Positions 1-8,693 of a stretch of 39,006 nt of DNA are shown here, in pieces. The translations under genes were made by a program, and so were the position numbers. This DNA is from Flavobacteriaceae bacterium (lineage in GTDB: Bacteria; Bacteroidota; Bacteroidia; Flavobacteriales; Flavobacteriaceae), in contig JAKMGK010000070.1 in NCBI GenBank assembly GCA_022424955.1, forward strand, positions 1-39,006, in the 5' to 3' direction. The notes beneath the pieces are model-generated. The model had not been told where the DNA came from. It did not search any database and saw only the letters and a program-made list of their open reading frames with translations. The number at the start of each line of letters is the position of its first letter. The stretch's first letter is position 1.

Positions 1-110
1 ATGGATCAAAAGATACTATTATGGCGAACCACACCTATAATGCACAACAGATTGAGTGGTTTAAAGAAGGGTCTGCATTAAACTTAATCAAGAAAGAAAA
101 CGCAGCTTAA
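1..110 (+). CDS. Aconitate hydratase, C-terminal end (5' truncated by window)
   Basis: An open frame enters from the left edge (first full codon at base 3) and ends with TAA at 108-110, giving 35 residues. It contains [14 protein letters not shown] followed by GSALNLI, which matches the extreme C-terminus of mitochondrial-type aconitases, where a conserved HT.N..Q..W...GSALN segment closes domain 4. The enzyme interconverts citrate and isocitrate in the TCA cycle through a 4Fe-4S cluster. The cluster cysteines lie outside the window, so the call rests only on the tail. A strong terminator follows 20 bases later. Confidence 0.8.
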   Translation, partial: GSKDTIMANHTYNAQQIEWFKEGSALNLIKKENAA

Positions 111-130
111 GCAAACGCTGTTTATACTTT

Positions 131-160
131 AAAAAAGGCCCTTGTTTGGGCCTTTTTTTA
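131..160 (+). terminator. Rho-independent terminator after aconitase
   Basis: An AAAAAAGGCCC stem pairs with GGGCCTTTTTT around a 6-base TTGTTT loop and runs into a T tract. It sits between the aconitase stop and the lipoprotein gene. Confidence 0.9.
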
Positions 161-212
161 TTGAATCAATTTATTCATTATTTATATCATAAATAAAACT
201 TATTTTTGGGAT

Positions 213-1406
213 ATGGAACTGAAACGACTTAGCGTTTTATTAATCTTTTCTCTTGCCATTTGGATAGGCTGTGTCCCTCCCATGTATGAACCACCAGAAG
301 CCCAGCAAAACACCTTGAATCCCAATTGGGAAAATACAGGGAATATTTCGGCTTCTTTTATTTCTACTTCTAGAACAATTGGCGTTAGTGCGAATACTGG
401 CTCTCCAACTTTTAATGTGAGCTTTATTGCTTCTGCCAGTAATATAGACAGCCTCGAATGGAGTTTTCCAGGGGCAATAACGAATGACAGTATTAGTGAA
501 GTGACAGAAACCGTAGAGTATAATGCATTTGGTCGTTTTGATGTAGGGCTGAAAGTTTATAATACCGAAGATAGCGACAGTCGCTATTATGAAAATTTCA
601 TTGAAATGTATTATAAGGATGATTTGAATGTTGGTGAAAACGATGCTGCAGTATGGTCAAGAACAGGAACAGATACGGTATTAGCAGATTTCACCCAACC
701 CCTTGACGCCGAAGGTAACCCCTACAATAATTGGATTGTTGTTCCTTATAGTTCGTCCCATAAAGTAGCAGCCCGTAAAGCTTTTGAAAATTTTCCTAGA
801 AATAATTTAATCTTAGAATTTGATTATAAATTAGAGCGTCTACCGGTTATTTATATTGACGATATTAGTATTACAGGAACTTCTTTAAGTTCTCCTACTG
901 TTGTAAATTATGTTGCTGTAGCAGATGCTACAGAGGACGATTTACGCATTGACTCTCCATCAGTTTATCCAGGTGCAAAACGTTTTTCTATCGAGTATGA
1001 TAGTATTCCAATTTGGATTGCATCTCGTATCAACGATGAATTTTTTGAGCATGTTAAATTAGAGCTCCCTTCTCAATCTGATTTTACCATTCGTATGGTG
1101 AAAGAACCACAAGCAATGCTCACAAGATTAGTGCCCTTTGATCTAGATCCTACCGCATCAAACACAAGCACACCTGTTGCGAATACAAGTACCGCTACAC
1201 CGTCTGAGGATACAGATCGCGATGGAGTAACTAATCTGGTAGATAATGACGATGACGGCGATGGTTATTTAGACACTACAGAAACAGCCGCAAATTCAGA
1301 TCCATTAGACCGAAATAGCATTCCTAAATATGTTATACAGCACGTACGATATCCTTATAATCTCAATATAAGGAATTTAACCATTAAGATCAAAGAAGTA
1401 AATTAA
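213..1406 (+). CDS. Lipoprotein with PKD-like domain and calcium-binding (TSP3-type) repeat
   Basis: The 397-residue protein starts with a lipoprotein signal: charged MELKR, a hydrophobic stretch and Cys20 (IWIGC). Trp at -3 is unusual for a lipobox. Residues about 60-125 resemble a PKD/immunoglobulin-like domain (LEWSFPGA, later FGRFDVGLKVYN). Residues about 335-365 carry Asp-rich DTDRDGVTN and DNDDDGDGYLDT, the pattern of thrombospondin type 3 or dockerin-like calcium loops, and a Ser/Thr/Asn-rich linker precedes them. It is probably anchored in the outer membrane. The last 25 residues (YPYNLNIRNLTIKI) do not look like a type IX secretion C-terminal signal. No enzymatic motif is visible, so the function is unknown. 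Its stop overlaps that of the convergent gene by 4 bases. Confidence 0.75.
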   Translation: MELKRLSVLLIFSLAIWIGCVPPMYEPPEAQQNTLNPNWENTGNISASFISTSRTIGVSANTGSPTFNVSFIASASNIDSLEWSFPGAITNDSISEVTETVEYNAFGRFDVGLKVYNTEDSDSRYYENFIEMYYKDDLNVGENDAAVWSRTGTDTVLADFTQPLDAEGNPYNNWIVVPYSSSHKVAARKAFENFPRNNLILEFDYKLERLPVIYIDDISITGTSLSSPTVVNYVAVADATEDDLRIDSPSVYPGAKRFSIEYDSIPIWIASRINDEFFEHVKLELPSQSDFTIRMVKEPQAMLTRLVPFDLDPTASNTSTPVANTSTATPSEDTDRDGVTNLVDNDDDGDGYLDTTETAANSDPLDRNSIPKYVIQHVRYPYNLNIRNLTIKIKEVN

Positions 1407-2782
1407 GGACTAACGATCCTACCAGGGTTTAAAATTCCATGGGGATCTAGGGTTTTTTTCAACAACTGCATCAATTCAATTTCATTTGCTGTTCTTGAAG
1501 TAGAGAGGAAAGCTTTTTTATCTAATCCAATCCCGTGTTCAGCAGAGACTGAGCCTTTATGTCTAGCTAATTCTGCATAGATGATCGCATTAATGGCTTG
1601 AATAATCTCTGGAGAATTATCCTTCTTCCCAATGATAAAATGAATATTACCGTCGGCTACATGGCCGAAGGGAAATATTTTTTCTACAAAATCCAGTTTT
1701 TCCAATTGCTCAATCGCTCGATCAACTTCTGCCCCTATCACTGGTATGGGTAAACTGATGTCAAAATGTTGATCGTATTTTGCTAAGTCGGCTAAGACAG
1801 AAACATCTTCTCTTATTTTCCAGATACTTTGTAATTCGCGCTCACTTTGGGCTAAAACACCATCTTCAATCATCTCGTTTTCTAGTGCTTCTCCAATTAA
1901 GCTTTCTAAACGTTCAAAATCATTTTCTGCATTGCTGCCTAGGCATTCAATAAAAACATAATAGGTATAATGATCTGGAAGTGGAGGAGCATAGGCAGAA
2001 GGAGGTTGTGTTATCGCTCGATAAGTGCGTTGCCACATAAGTTCAAAGCCAGTTAGCGTTCCAGCCAGACCCTTTTCCATAAACTTGAGCATTTGGATGA
2101 CTTGTTCATAGTGATTGATCCCCACTATAGCCGAAGATCGACTTTGTGGTTTTTCTTGAAGCCTAAAGACTACTTTTGTGACTATGCCTAGGGTTCCTTC
2201 TGCACCAATAAAAAGTTGTTTCAGGTCATAACCAGAATTGTCTTTGATGATTTTTTTTAAGGAAGAAATAATCGTTCCGTCTGGAAGAACAGCTTCAAGC
2301 CCTAAAACCATTTGACGGGTCATTCCATATCGAAAGACCCTGAGCCCACCCGCATTAGTAGAAACAATACCCCCTACTTGTGCTGATCCTTTTGCGCCAA
2401 AACTCAAAGGGAGAAAGAGGTTTTTGTCTGCAGCAGCATCAATCGCATTTTCGAGAATAACACCCGCTTGAACAGTAATGGTTCTACTCTTTTCGTCCAG
2501 TTCTTCAATCTGGTTCATCTTGTCTAAAGCGATGACAAGTTGCTTTTTTTCTGTTTGAGTTGCACCCACAAGATTAGTAAGCCCACCATGGACGACAACT
2601 TCTTGTTTCTCTTGGTGGCAAAGTTTTAGAATTGCTGATAAGTCTTCTGTAGTTTGAGGAAAGACAACGGCAAGTGCTTCAAGCGGTAAATCTGTTTTCC
2701 AAATATGGGTAAAACGGGATTTTTCTTTCCCGTGGGCTAAAACATTGTTTTGTCCCACAATTTTTTCTAGTGCTGCAATCAT
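1403..2782 (-). CDS. FAD-binding oxidoreductase, GlcD / D-2-hydroxyglutarate dehydrogenase type
   Basis: The 459-residue flavoprotein has an N-terminal PCMH-type FAD domain (HGGLTNLVGA near residue 65; GAKGSAQVGGIVSTNAGG near 130; IGAEGTLGIVT near 195). Its C-terminal FAD-oxidase domain carries FGHVADGNIHF near 372 and AEHGIGLDKK near 412, ending in NPGRI. These are the hallmarks of the family that includes D-lactate dehydrogenase, glycolate oxidase GlcD and D-2-hydroxyglutarate dehydrogenase; the metal-binding His and Glu of that fold are present. Oxidation of a D-2-hydroxy acid to a 2-oxo acid is expected, but the substrate cannot be told. It starts 30 bases after the ald stop on the same strand, so the two are probably co-transcribed, both making 2-oxo acids. 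Confidence 0.88.
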   Translation of the reverse strand: MIAALEKIVGQNNVLAHGKEKSRFTHIWKTDLPLEALAVVFPQTTEDLSAILKLCHQEKQEVVVHGGLTNLVGATQTEKKQLVIALDKMNQIEELDEKSRTITVQAGVILENAIDAAADKNLFLPLSFGAKGSAQVGGIVSTNAGGLRVFRYGMTRQMVLGLEAVLPDGTIISSLKKIIKDNSGYDLKQLFIGAEGTLGIVTKVVFRLQEKPQSRSSAIVGINHYEQVIQMLKFMEKGLAGTLTGFELMWQRTYRAITQPPSAYAPPLPDHYTYYVFIECLGSNAENDFERLESLIGEALENEMIEDGVLAQSERELQSIWKIREDVSVLADLAKYDQHFDISLPIPVIGAEVDRAIEQLEKLDFVEKIFPFGHVADGNIHFIIGKKDNSPEIIQAINAIIYAELARHKGSVSAEHGIGLDKKAFLSTSRTANEIELMQLLKKTLDPHGILNPGRIVSP

Positions 2783-2812
2783 AGATTCTATCGATCCTCT
2801 AAAATTACGGAA

Positions 2813-3919
2813 TCATATCGCATTCTCATAAAAGGGAAGCGTAAAACTATCTGCAATGGCTTTATAAACAATTTTTCCTTCTACTATATTCAACCCTTTT
2901 GCGAGCATAGTATTTTCGGCACAAGCCTTTTTCCAGCCTTTATTTGCTATTATTTTAGTGAAAGCTAGGGTAGTGTTGTTTAGGGCATCTGTTGCTGTCA
3001 TGGGAACAGCCCCCGGGATATTTGCAACACAATAATGAATAATTCCATCAACAGTAAAAGTAGGCGCCTCGTGAGTAGTTGGTTCACAAGTTTCAAAACA
3101 ACCTCCTTGATCAACAGCGACATCAACTAATACTGTTCCTGGGCTCATTTTAGCAAGCATTTCTTTACGGATAATTTTCGGGGCTTTTGCTCCAGGAATT
3201 AATACCGCTCCAATTACTAAATCAACCTCTTTAAGCAGGTTTGTAATCGTTTCTTCACTAGAGAATAAAGGAGTGACATTTGCAGGAAGGATCTCGCTTA
3301 AATAGCGTAAACGATCAAGGTTAATGTCTAACAAGGAAACATTTGCCCCTAAACCAGCAGCCATTTTTGCTGCTTCTGTGCCTACTATACCTCCACCAAT
3401 GATCATAACATTAGCAGGTTTAACACCAGAAACTCCGCCCAGTAAGATGCCTTTTCCTCCTTGAGGTTTTTCTAAAAACTTTGCTCCTTGTTGAACAGAC
3501 ATTCTTCCAGCGACTTCAGACATAGGAGTAAGTAAGGGTAATCGCTTTTTTTCATCCTCAACAGTTTCATAGGCGATACAAACGGCCCTGCGTTCAATCA
3601 TGGCTTTTGTGAGTTCTATAGAAGACGCAAAATGGAAATAAGTAAAGAGAATTTGTCCTTCTTGAATAAGAGGGTATTCTGCAGGAAGAGGTTCTTTGAC
3701 TTTTACAATCATTTCTGCAGTTTTATAGACTTCTGTAGCGCTTTTGAGTATAGTTGCTCCAGCTCTAATATAATCCTCGTCACCATAACCGCTACCAAGG
3801 CCTGCTCCACTTTCAATATAAATTTCGTGCCCTTGCTGGGCTAGAGCACTAACGCTCGCCGTGTTTAATCCTACGCGATATTCGTTGTTTTTGATTTCTT
3901 TCGGAACACCTAAAATCAT
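2813..3919 (-). CDS. ald: Alanine dehydrogenase
   Basis: The 368-residue protein has the standard length and begins MILGVPKEIKNNEYRVGL, the classic N-terminus of NAD-dependent alanine dehydrogenase. Lys in MIVKVKEP and His in YFHFA correspond to the catalytic Lys and His. The NAD-binding Rossmann glycine motif GGGIVGTEAA lies near residue 170. It interconverts L-alanine and pyruvate plus ammonia with NAD in the cytoplasm. A TACATTTG -7 box lies 16 bases upstream of the start codon, and the FAD oxidoreductase gene follows in what looks like a two-gene operon. Nothing is missing or unusual. Confidence 0.95.
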   Translation of the reverse strand: MILGVPKEIKNNEYRVGLNTASVSALAQQGHEIYIESGAGLGSGYGDEDYIRAGATILKSATEVYKTAEMIVKVKEPLPAEYPLIQEGQILFTYFHFASSIELTKAMIERRAVCIAYETVEDEKKRLPLLTPMSEVAGRMSVQQGAKFLEKPQGGKGILLGGVSGVKPANVMIIGGGIVGTEAAKMAAGLGANVSLLDINLDRLRYLSEILPANVTPLFSSEETITNLLKEVDLVIGAVLIPGAKAPKIIRKEMLAKMSPGTVLVDVAVDQGGCFETCEPTTHEAPTFTVDGIIHYCVANIPGAVPMTATDALNNTTLAFTKIIANKGWKKACAENTMLAKGLNIVEGKIVYKAIADSFTLPFYENAI

Positions 3920-3934
3920 AGTTTATTTTTTTAA

Positions 3935-3942
3935 CAAATGTA
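3935..3942 (-). promoter_or_regulatory. Bacteroidota -7 box for ald
   Basis: Read on the minus strand this is TACATTTG, an exact match to the TAnnTTTG consensus used by the primary sigma factor in this phylum. No TTG at the expected -33 distance was found, so the call rests on the -7 element and its position just before ald. Confidence 0.5.
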
Positions 3943-4031
3943 GAGATATATGTTATAATTATAAATTTTTCATTTTGATATTTTGTCCCTTTTTATTCTA
4001 CGAAATAATAATAGATATTTAAGTGAATTTG

Positions 4032-4039
4032 TATCTTCG
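4032..4039 (+). promoter_or_regulatory. Probable -7 box for tRNA-Val
   Basis: TATCTTCG differs by one base from TAnnTTTG and lies 9 bases before the mature tRNA 5' end, a typical position for a tRNA promoter in this phylum. No clear -33 element is visible. Confidence 0.45.
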
Positions 4040-4048
4040 CAAAAGAAA

Positions 4049-4123
4049 GGGTGTTTAGCTCAGTTGGTTTAGAGCGCTACCTTGACAGGGTAGAAGTCGG
4101 GGGTTCGAATCCCTCAACACCCA
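4049..4123 (+). tRNA. tRNA-Val (anticodon GAC)
   Basis: A full cloverleaf can be drawn. Acceptor GGGTGTT pairs with AACACCC (4116-4122) with discriminator A at 4123. The D stem is GCTC/GAGC, the anticodon stem CTACC/GGTAG encloses loop TTGACAG (anticodon GAC), and the T arm has stem GGGGG/CCCTC and loop TTCGAAT. CCA is not encoded in full. GAC reads GUC and GUU valine codons. The DNA downstream looks accessory, as is common beside tRNA genes used as integration sites. Confidence 0.97.
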
Positions 4124-4174
4124 CAAGGCTTCCGAGCATATAAGAGGCTTTTTTTATACTCATTTACTAAACTA

Positions 4175-4498
4175 TTACGAAACTTTTCTCGAAACAGGGT
4201 CTATTTTATGTGTTGACATAACTTCAAAGTTATCCTGCCAATATTCTGCTTCCTCATCATCATCTTTACGCTCAAATACTTCTATAAATATAGGCTCATC
4301 TTCGTACTTCTTTTCTGTCATTTCTGTACTACGGAGTTTAGGCAGTACATAGTGTAGTGATAGCTGTAACAGTTTTAGTTTTTGGTCTGTGGTCATCGCA
4401 TCTACATCTATACGATTCACAACCTCATCTATTAAATTCTGTAACTGCTCTTTTACTTCTGTGGTTATTTTTTTTTGGCCTCCTTTGGGGCGTGGCAT
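4175..4498 (-). CDS. Small conserved protein of Bacteroidota accessory/phage type, function unknown
   Basis: The 107-residue protein begins MPRPKGGQKKITTEVKEQL, has an amphipathic region reading LLQLSLHYVLPKLRS, and ends in an acidic tail (FERKDDDEEAEYW). From memory, short proteins with this basic R-P-K-G start and a Y-V-L-P-K-L segment recur in Bacteroidota prophages and integrated elements, where some sit beside terminase-like genes; I cannot confirm this here. No signal peptide or membrane segment is present. It lies 51 bases from tRNA-Val on the opposite strand with no phage partner nearby, so it may be a leftover of an integrated element. It appears intact. Confidence 0.55.
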   Translation of the reverse strand: MPRPKGGQKKITTEVKEQLQNLIDEVVNRIDVDAMTTDQKLKLLQLSLHYVLPKLRSTEMTEKKYEDEPIFIEVFERKDDDEEAEYWQDNFEVMSTHKIDPVSRKVS

Positions 4499-4525
4499 AG
4501 ATTGTTGTTTTTTATTATGTGCAAT

Positions 4526-4672
4526 TTAGTTGCATTGTTGACTCACCCATATTGCCCCATTCTCCTCTCCTAAACTTGCGGCTTTTCTCCAATCATAACA
4601 AGCACCATTTAGATCACCTAAACTTTCTTTAGCATTCCCTCTGGCGAGATAGGCAATACCATTTTTCAGCAT
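4526..4672 (-). pseudogene. C-terminal remnant of a TPR protein gene
   Basis: On the minus strand, 48 codons from ATG to TAA read MLKNGIAYLARGNAKESLGD and continue GACYDWRKAASLGEENGAIW, ending in WVSQQCN. This is the typical last repeat and tail of flavobacterial tetratricopeptide proteins (RG-A--LGD--GAC-DW-KA--LG, then QC near the stop). A stop codon directly precedes the ATG and no further repeat can be read upstream, so only the last repeat survives. It could be expressed as a tiny protein, but decay of a larger gene is the simpler reading. Confidence 0.6.
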
Positions 4673-5037
4673 TTAGTTCAATCTCTATGGACTACGATTT
4701 ACCAGATTTGATTACGCTTGAATTATTTTGCTATTTAACAGAAGTGCAAATTGCTAGGAGCAAGATTAGTTAGTGAAGCTTATCCGATTTCATCCACACT
4801 TTAAAAAGCTTATTTTGGTCTTAAATAGCTAATATTTAACCCTTCTTTTGACCTGGTGTATGGCTAGATTGTCAGCGGTATATTAAGATAATATTATGTC
4901 CAGTTTTATTGTTGAGATACTCACAATTTAGACCTTAGATAACTGTCAAATTATCAATTTAAAACGTTTGCAATTTATAGTTTGATAAATCGTATTACCC
5001 ATTGTAAAAACACTTGTAATTGTTGTCGTTACTGCCT
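4673..5037. other. Gene-free stretch of the tRNA-adjacent region
   Basis: About 365 bases of AT-rich DNA hold no open frame that I can connect to a protein family on either strand, no tRNA fold and no clear hairpin with a T tract. It ends at the promoter of the ankyrin gene. It is probably decayed accessory DNA. Confidence 0.5.
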
Positions 5038-5045
5038 TAAATTTG
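5014..5045 (+). promoter_or_regulatory. Promoter for the ankyrin protein gene
   Basis: TTG at 5014-5016, then 21 bases, then TAAATTTG at 5038-5045. This is an exact TTG-N21-TAnnTTTG arrangement, and it leaves a leader of roughly 35-40 bases before the start codon at 5088. Confidence 0.7.
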
Positions 5046-5087
5046 CATCGAGTTAATAATTAATACCCACATCCTAAAACAACCATT

Positions 5088-5435
5088 ATGAAAAGCCTAA
5101 TTTTTAATTTACTTATTTTATTTTCTTTGAATGCAACTCAAGTAGTTGCAAGTGAAATTACTGCTGAACAAGTCATTGCTGCGATTGAAGAAAACGATTT
5201 TGATTTCATTACCAATGCAATCAAGACACGTCAAATCAACCCTAATGAATTGTTCAACGGAAAGACATTATTAATCATTGCAGTTGAAGATGACAATGCA
5301 GAGATGATCAATCATCTCGTTAGACTTGGCGCAAGATTAAGTACCGTTGGCGATGAAGGTTACCGTCCAATGGAAATTGCTAAGATGCAGCAAAAAATCT
5401 ACGCACAAGCAGAGATTATTGTTATCACATCATAG
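5088..5435 (+). CDS. Small exported ankyrin-repeat protein
   Basis: The 115-residue protein has an N-terminal signal peptide (MKSLIFNLLILFSLNATQVV, cleavage likely after VVA). It is followed by about two ankyrin-type helices pairs: NDFDFITNAIKTRQINPNEL, then GKTLLIIAVEDDNAEMINHLVRLGARLSTV and a third partial repeat starting GDEGYRPMEIAKMQ. Ankyrin repeats mediate protein binding; no catalytic residues are visible. It is probably periplasmic. It stands alone between its own promoter and terminator, so it is a single-gene unit. The partner is unknown. Confidence 0.75.
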   Translation: MKSLIFNLLILFSLNATQVVASEITAEQVIAAIEENDFDFITNAIKTRQINPNELFNGKTLLIIAVEDDNAEMINHLVRLGARLSTVGDEGYRPMEIAKMQQKIYAQAEIIVITS

Positions 5436-5459
5436 TTTTCATTTACTTGTTTGTTTGAG

Positions 5460-5486
5460 GCCCTCTTAATCGAGGGCTTTTTTTTG
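5460..5486 (+). terminator. Rho-independent terminator after ankyrin gene
   Basis: GCCCTC (5460-5465) pairs with GAGGGC (5472-5477) around loop TTAATC, followed by eight T. It separates the ankyrin gene from the Asp-box protein gene. Confidence 0.92.
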
Positions 5487-5542
5487 GTCATTACTCAAAA
5501 ACAAGGAGTAGAATTTATATCTTGTTAAGATATTTATATACT

Positions 5543-8500
5543 ATGAAGCATCTATTTTATTCTCTCTTTCTTTTTTGTGTAATTCTTTCTTATGGTCAGG
5601 AAGTTTCACCTACATGGTTATCCAATACCCCTGCTCGTAATATTGGCCCTGGCGGAATGAGTGGCCGTGTCACGACCATAGATGTGGTAAACAATGCTCC
5701 AGATAATATCTATGTAGGAACAGCTTCGGGTGGAGTGTGGAAATCGTCCAGTGGTGGGATTGATTGGACCCCTATTTTTAACGACCAAATTACCGCCTCC
5801 ATAGGGGCTTTAAAGATACAACAATCTAATCCAGATGTTATCTGGGTAGGTACCGGAGAAGGAAATCCGCGCAATAGCCTCAATGGAGGTTATGGGATAT
5901 TTAAAAGTTTAGATGGTGGGAAAACCTGGCAGTCAATGGGTCTTGAAAATACCCGTCATATCCATCGTATTATTATCGACCCCACTCAGCCTAACACGGT
6001 TTATGTCGCGGCAATTGGTTCTCCATGGGGGGTTCATCCAGAACGCGGAATTTATAAAACAACAGATGGTGGTAATTCATGGAAGAAAATTTTATATCAA
6101 AACCCTAAAACAGGTGCAGCAGATCTAGTTATGGATCCCACTAACCCCAATAAATTAATCGCCGCTATGTGGGAACACAAACGCGATCCTTGGTTTTTTA
6201 ATTCTGGGGGAGAGGGAAGTGGTCTTTTTGTTTCCTATGATGGCGGAGAAAGCTGGAAAGAAAAAACAAACGAAGATGGCTTGCCTAAAGGAGACCTTGG
6301 GAGAATAGGATTAGCCATTGCTAAAAACAAACCCAACATTGTTTATGCCCTTGTAGAAGCTAAAAAGAATGCGCTTTATAAATCCATAGATGGAGGAGAG
6401 AAATGGGCTAAAGTGAACGATAAAAACGATATAGGGAATCGTCCTTTTTACTACTCTGATATTCGAGTAGATCCAGAAAACGAAAATAGAATTTATTCTG
6501 TCTTTACCTATGTCAATGTTTCTGAAGATGGCGGTCGAAATTTCAAGCAATTGATGCCAGCCTATGGGGTGAGTAACGGAGTACACCCAGATCATCACGC
6601 ATGGTGGATTCATCCAGAAGATGGAGATTTTATGATTGACGGAAACGATGGCGGGCTCAATATTACTAGAGATGGTGGAAAATCCTGGCGTTTTGTAGGC
6701 AATATCCCAGTAGCACAGTTTTATCATATCAGTGTGGATAACGAAATTCCTTATAACGTTTATGGTGGTATGCAAGACAATGGCTCTTGGCGTGGTCCTG
6801 CTTACACATGGCGAGTACAAGGGATTCGTAATTCTTACTGGCAAGAGATTGCCTTTGGAGACGGTTTTGATGTTGTGCCAGATCTAGACGATTCTCGATA
6901 TGGTTATGCGATGAGTCAACAGGGATTTGTCTCTCGTTATGACTGGAAGACTGGGAACAACTATATAGTAAGACCCACCCATCCAGATCCAACAGTGCGT
7001 TTGCGTTTTAACTGGAATGCTGCGATTGGTCAAGACCCTTTTGATAATAGCACCGTCTACTTTGGGAGTCAATTTGTACACAAAAGTAAAGACAAAGGCT
7101 TGACATGGGAAGTCATTTCGCCAGACTTAACAACAAACGATCCCGAGAAACAAAAACAAAGCGAAAGCGGTGGTTTAACGCTGGATGCTACAGGAGCAGA
7201 AAATCATTGTACGCTTCTTGTAATAGAACCCTCTGTTTTAGAAGAAAATATGCTTTGGACAGCGTCCGATGATGGACGTGTTCACTTTACCCAAAATGGG
7301 GGTGACACTTGGACAGAAGTGACAAAGAACATCAAGGGTTTACCCGCAGGTAGTTGGATCACACAAATCAAAGCCTCGAACAAGAATAAAGGCGAGGCAT
7401 TATTAGTCGCTAACGATTACAGACGTTTTAACTATACCCCCTATGCTTACAGAACAACAAACTATGGTAAAACATGGAAGCGTATCGTGGATGAAGGCGA
7501 TGTAGAGAGTTATGTTTTGAGTATAGTCGAAGATCCAGAAACAAAAAATTTATTGTTTTTAGGAACAGACGACGGCCTTTATTATTCGACTAATGCAGGA
7601 GGACAATGGGCTAAAATGGACCCTAAAGTATTCCCCACTGTTTCGACTAAAGATCTTGTGATTCATCCTAGAGAACACGATTTAGTCATTGGAACTTTCG
7701 GAAGAGCGGCATGGGTATTAGATGATATTCGTCCCTTACGTGCTTTAGCACAACAAAAAGAGATTGCTAAAAAACCTCATCATTTATTCGAGCCGCCTGT
7801 GGCTTATCAAGCAGCCTATCAGCAGCCCACAGGTTCCCGTTTTGGAGCAGATGCAATGTATCATGGCGAGAATAGAAAATACGGGGCCATGTTCACTTAT
7901 TTTTACAATGCTCCAGAGGAAAAAGAAAAGAATAAAGACTCGCTAAGTTTACAGATTTTTGACGGAGAACGGCTCATTAGAACTTTAAAGCGCAAAGCGC
8001 CAAAGGAAACTGGTTTACATCGCTGGTACTGGAATATGGATGAAAAAGGAGTTAATCGACCTAGACGTAAAACCAGTAAATCAAAGCGTGAACCGGCTGG
8101 GGTAGGGGTTTTACCAGGAACTTATACAGCGGTATTATCTTCTGCTACAACGAGTAATGTGGTGGACATTGAGGTGAAAGTAGATCCGCGTATTAATCCT
8201 TCTTTAGATGGACTTGAAAAACAATATACAGCGTCAAAAAAGCTAGAGGCCTTGACAGATTTAGCCACAAAAGCAGTTGCCCAATTAGTCGAGTCAAAAA
8301 CGACGCTCAAGGACTACAAGCAAAGAATCGAATCGCAAGATAGTATCGCACACAAAGAAACCATCGATAAGTGCAAAGCTTCCATGAAAGAAATTACACA
8401 ATTAGTGGATCTTTTCTTAGGGAAAGAGGATAAGCGTCAAGGGATTGTTCGCAATCCAGCACAAACCGTCATGACACGTATTAGTACAGCAAGGAGATAT

Positions 8501-8692
8501 GTTTATTCTCGTCCAGAAGGTATTACCGGGACAGAAGAAGTCTTAATGCAACACGCTAGTACTGCAACAAATGATGCGGTGAAGCAAGTCAACGATTTTT
8601 ACAAAAATAATTGGGAGGCTTTGCAACAAGAAATTGAATCAATTGAGCTTTCTGCTTTTAAAGCAGTGGAGTATTTTGACCTGGAAAAATAG
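5543..8692 (+). CDS. Exported sortilin/VPS10-like Asp-box beta-propeller protein
   Basis: The frame is open from a TTG at 5522, but the ATG at 5543 places a signal peptide (MKHLFYSLFLFCVILSYGQ) at the N-terminus, giving 1049 residues. About ten Asp-box motifs (S/T-x-D-x-G-x-x-W type) are spread over residues 65-700, for example SLDGGKTWQS, TTDGGNSWKK, SYDGGESWKE, SIDGGEKWAK and TRDGGKSWRF. Together they indicate a large beta-propeller like the VPS10/sortilin domain or glycosidase-like BNR proteins. Residues about 770-870 form a mixed domain with a FlgD-like flavour (RTLKRKAPKETGLHRWYWNM), and the last 150 are helical. Family members are common in Bacteroidota and often labelled glycosyl hydrolase without proof. 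No type IX C-terminal sorting domain is obvious. It meets murF tail to tail one base apart. Confidence 0.85.
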   Translation: MKHLFYSLFLFCVILSYGQEVSPTWLSNTPARNIGPGGMSGRVTTIDVVNNAPDNIYVGTASGGVWKSSSGGIDWTPIFNDQITASIGALKIQQSNPDVIWVGTGEGNPRNSLNGGYGIFKSLDGGKTWQSMGLENTRHIHRIIIDPTQPNTVYVAAIGSPWGVHPERGIYKTTDGGNSWKKILYQNPKTGAADLVMDPTNPNKLIAAMWEHKRDPWFFNSGGEGSGLFVSYDGGESWKEKTNEDGLPKGDLGRIGLAIAKNKPNIVYALVEAKKNALYKSIDGGEKWAKVNDKNDIGNRPFYYSDIRVDPENENRIYSVFTYVNVSEDGGRNFKQLMPAYGVSNGVHPDHHAWWIHPEDGDFMIDGNDGGLNITRDGGKSWRFVGNIPVAQFYHISVDNEIPYNVYGGMQDNGSWRGPAYTWRVQGIRNSYWQEIAFGDGFDVVPDLDDSRYGYAMSQQGFVSRYDWKTGNNYIVRPTHPDPTVRLRFNWNAAIGQDPFDNSTVYFGSQFVHKSKDKGLTWEVISPDLTTNDPEKQKQSESGGLTLDATGAENHCTLLVIEPSVLEENMLWTASDDGRVHFTQNGGDTWTEVTKNIKGLPAGSWITQIKASNKNKGEALLVANDYRRFNYTPYAYRTTNYGKTWKRIVDEGDVESYVLSIVEDPETKNLLFLGTDDGLYYSTNAGGQWAKMDPKVFPTVSTKDLVIHPREHDLVIGTFGRAAWVLDDIRPLRALAQQKEIAKKPHHLFEPPVAYQAAYQQPTGSRFGADAMYHGENRKYGAMFTYFYNAPEEKEKNKDSLSLQIFDGERLIRTLKRKAPKETGLHRWYWNMDEKGVNRPRRKTSKSKREPAGVGVLPGTYTAVLSSATTSNVVDIEVKVDPRINPSLDGLEKQYTASKKLEALTDLATKAVAQLVESKTTLKDYKQRIESQDSIAHKETIDKCKASMKEITQLVDLFLGKEDKRQGIVRNPAQTVMTRISTARRYVYSRPEGITGTEEVLMQHASTATNDAVKQVNDFYKNNWEALQQEIESIELSAFKAVEYFDLEK

Positions 8693-8693
8693 A

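Noticed and set aside
4131-4160. Terminator after tRNA-Val
   Set aside because: There is a T run (GAGGCTTTTTTT), but the preceding bases do not pair into a convincing stem.
4116-5070. Direct repeat of the tRNA-Val 3' end as an attachment site
   Set aside because: Only a 7-base match (ACCCACA) to the tRNA end was found near 5063, too short to be meaningful.
5522-5542. TTG start for the Asp-box protein
   Set aside because: ATG at 5543 puts the signal peptide in the correct place.
6311-7081. Long minus-strand frames inside the Asp-box gene
   Set aside because: They have no recognisable family and lie opposite a gene with clear motifs, so they are shadows.
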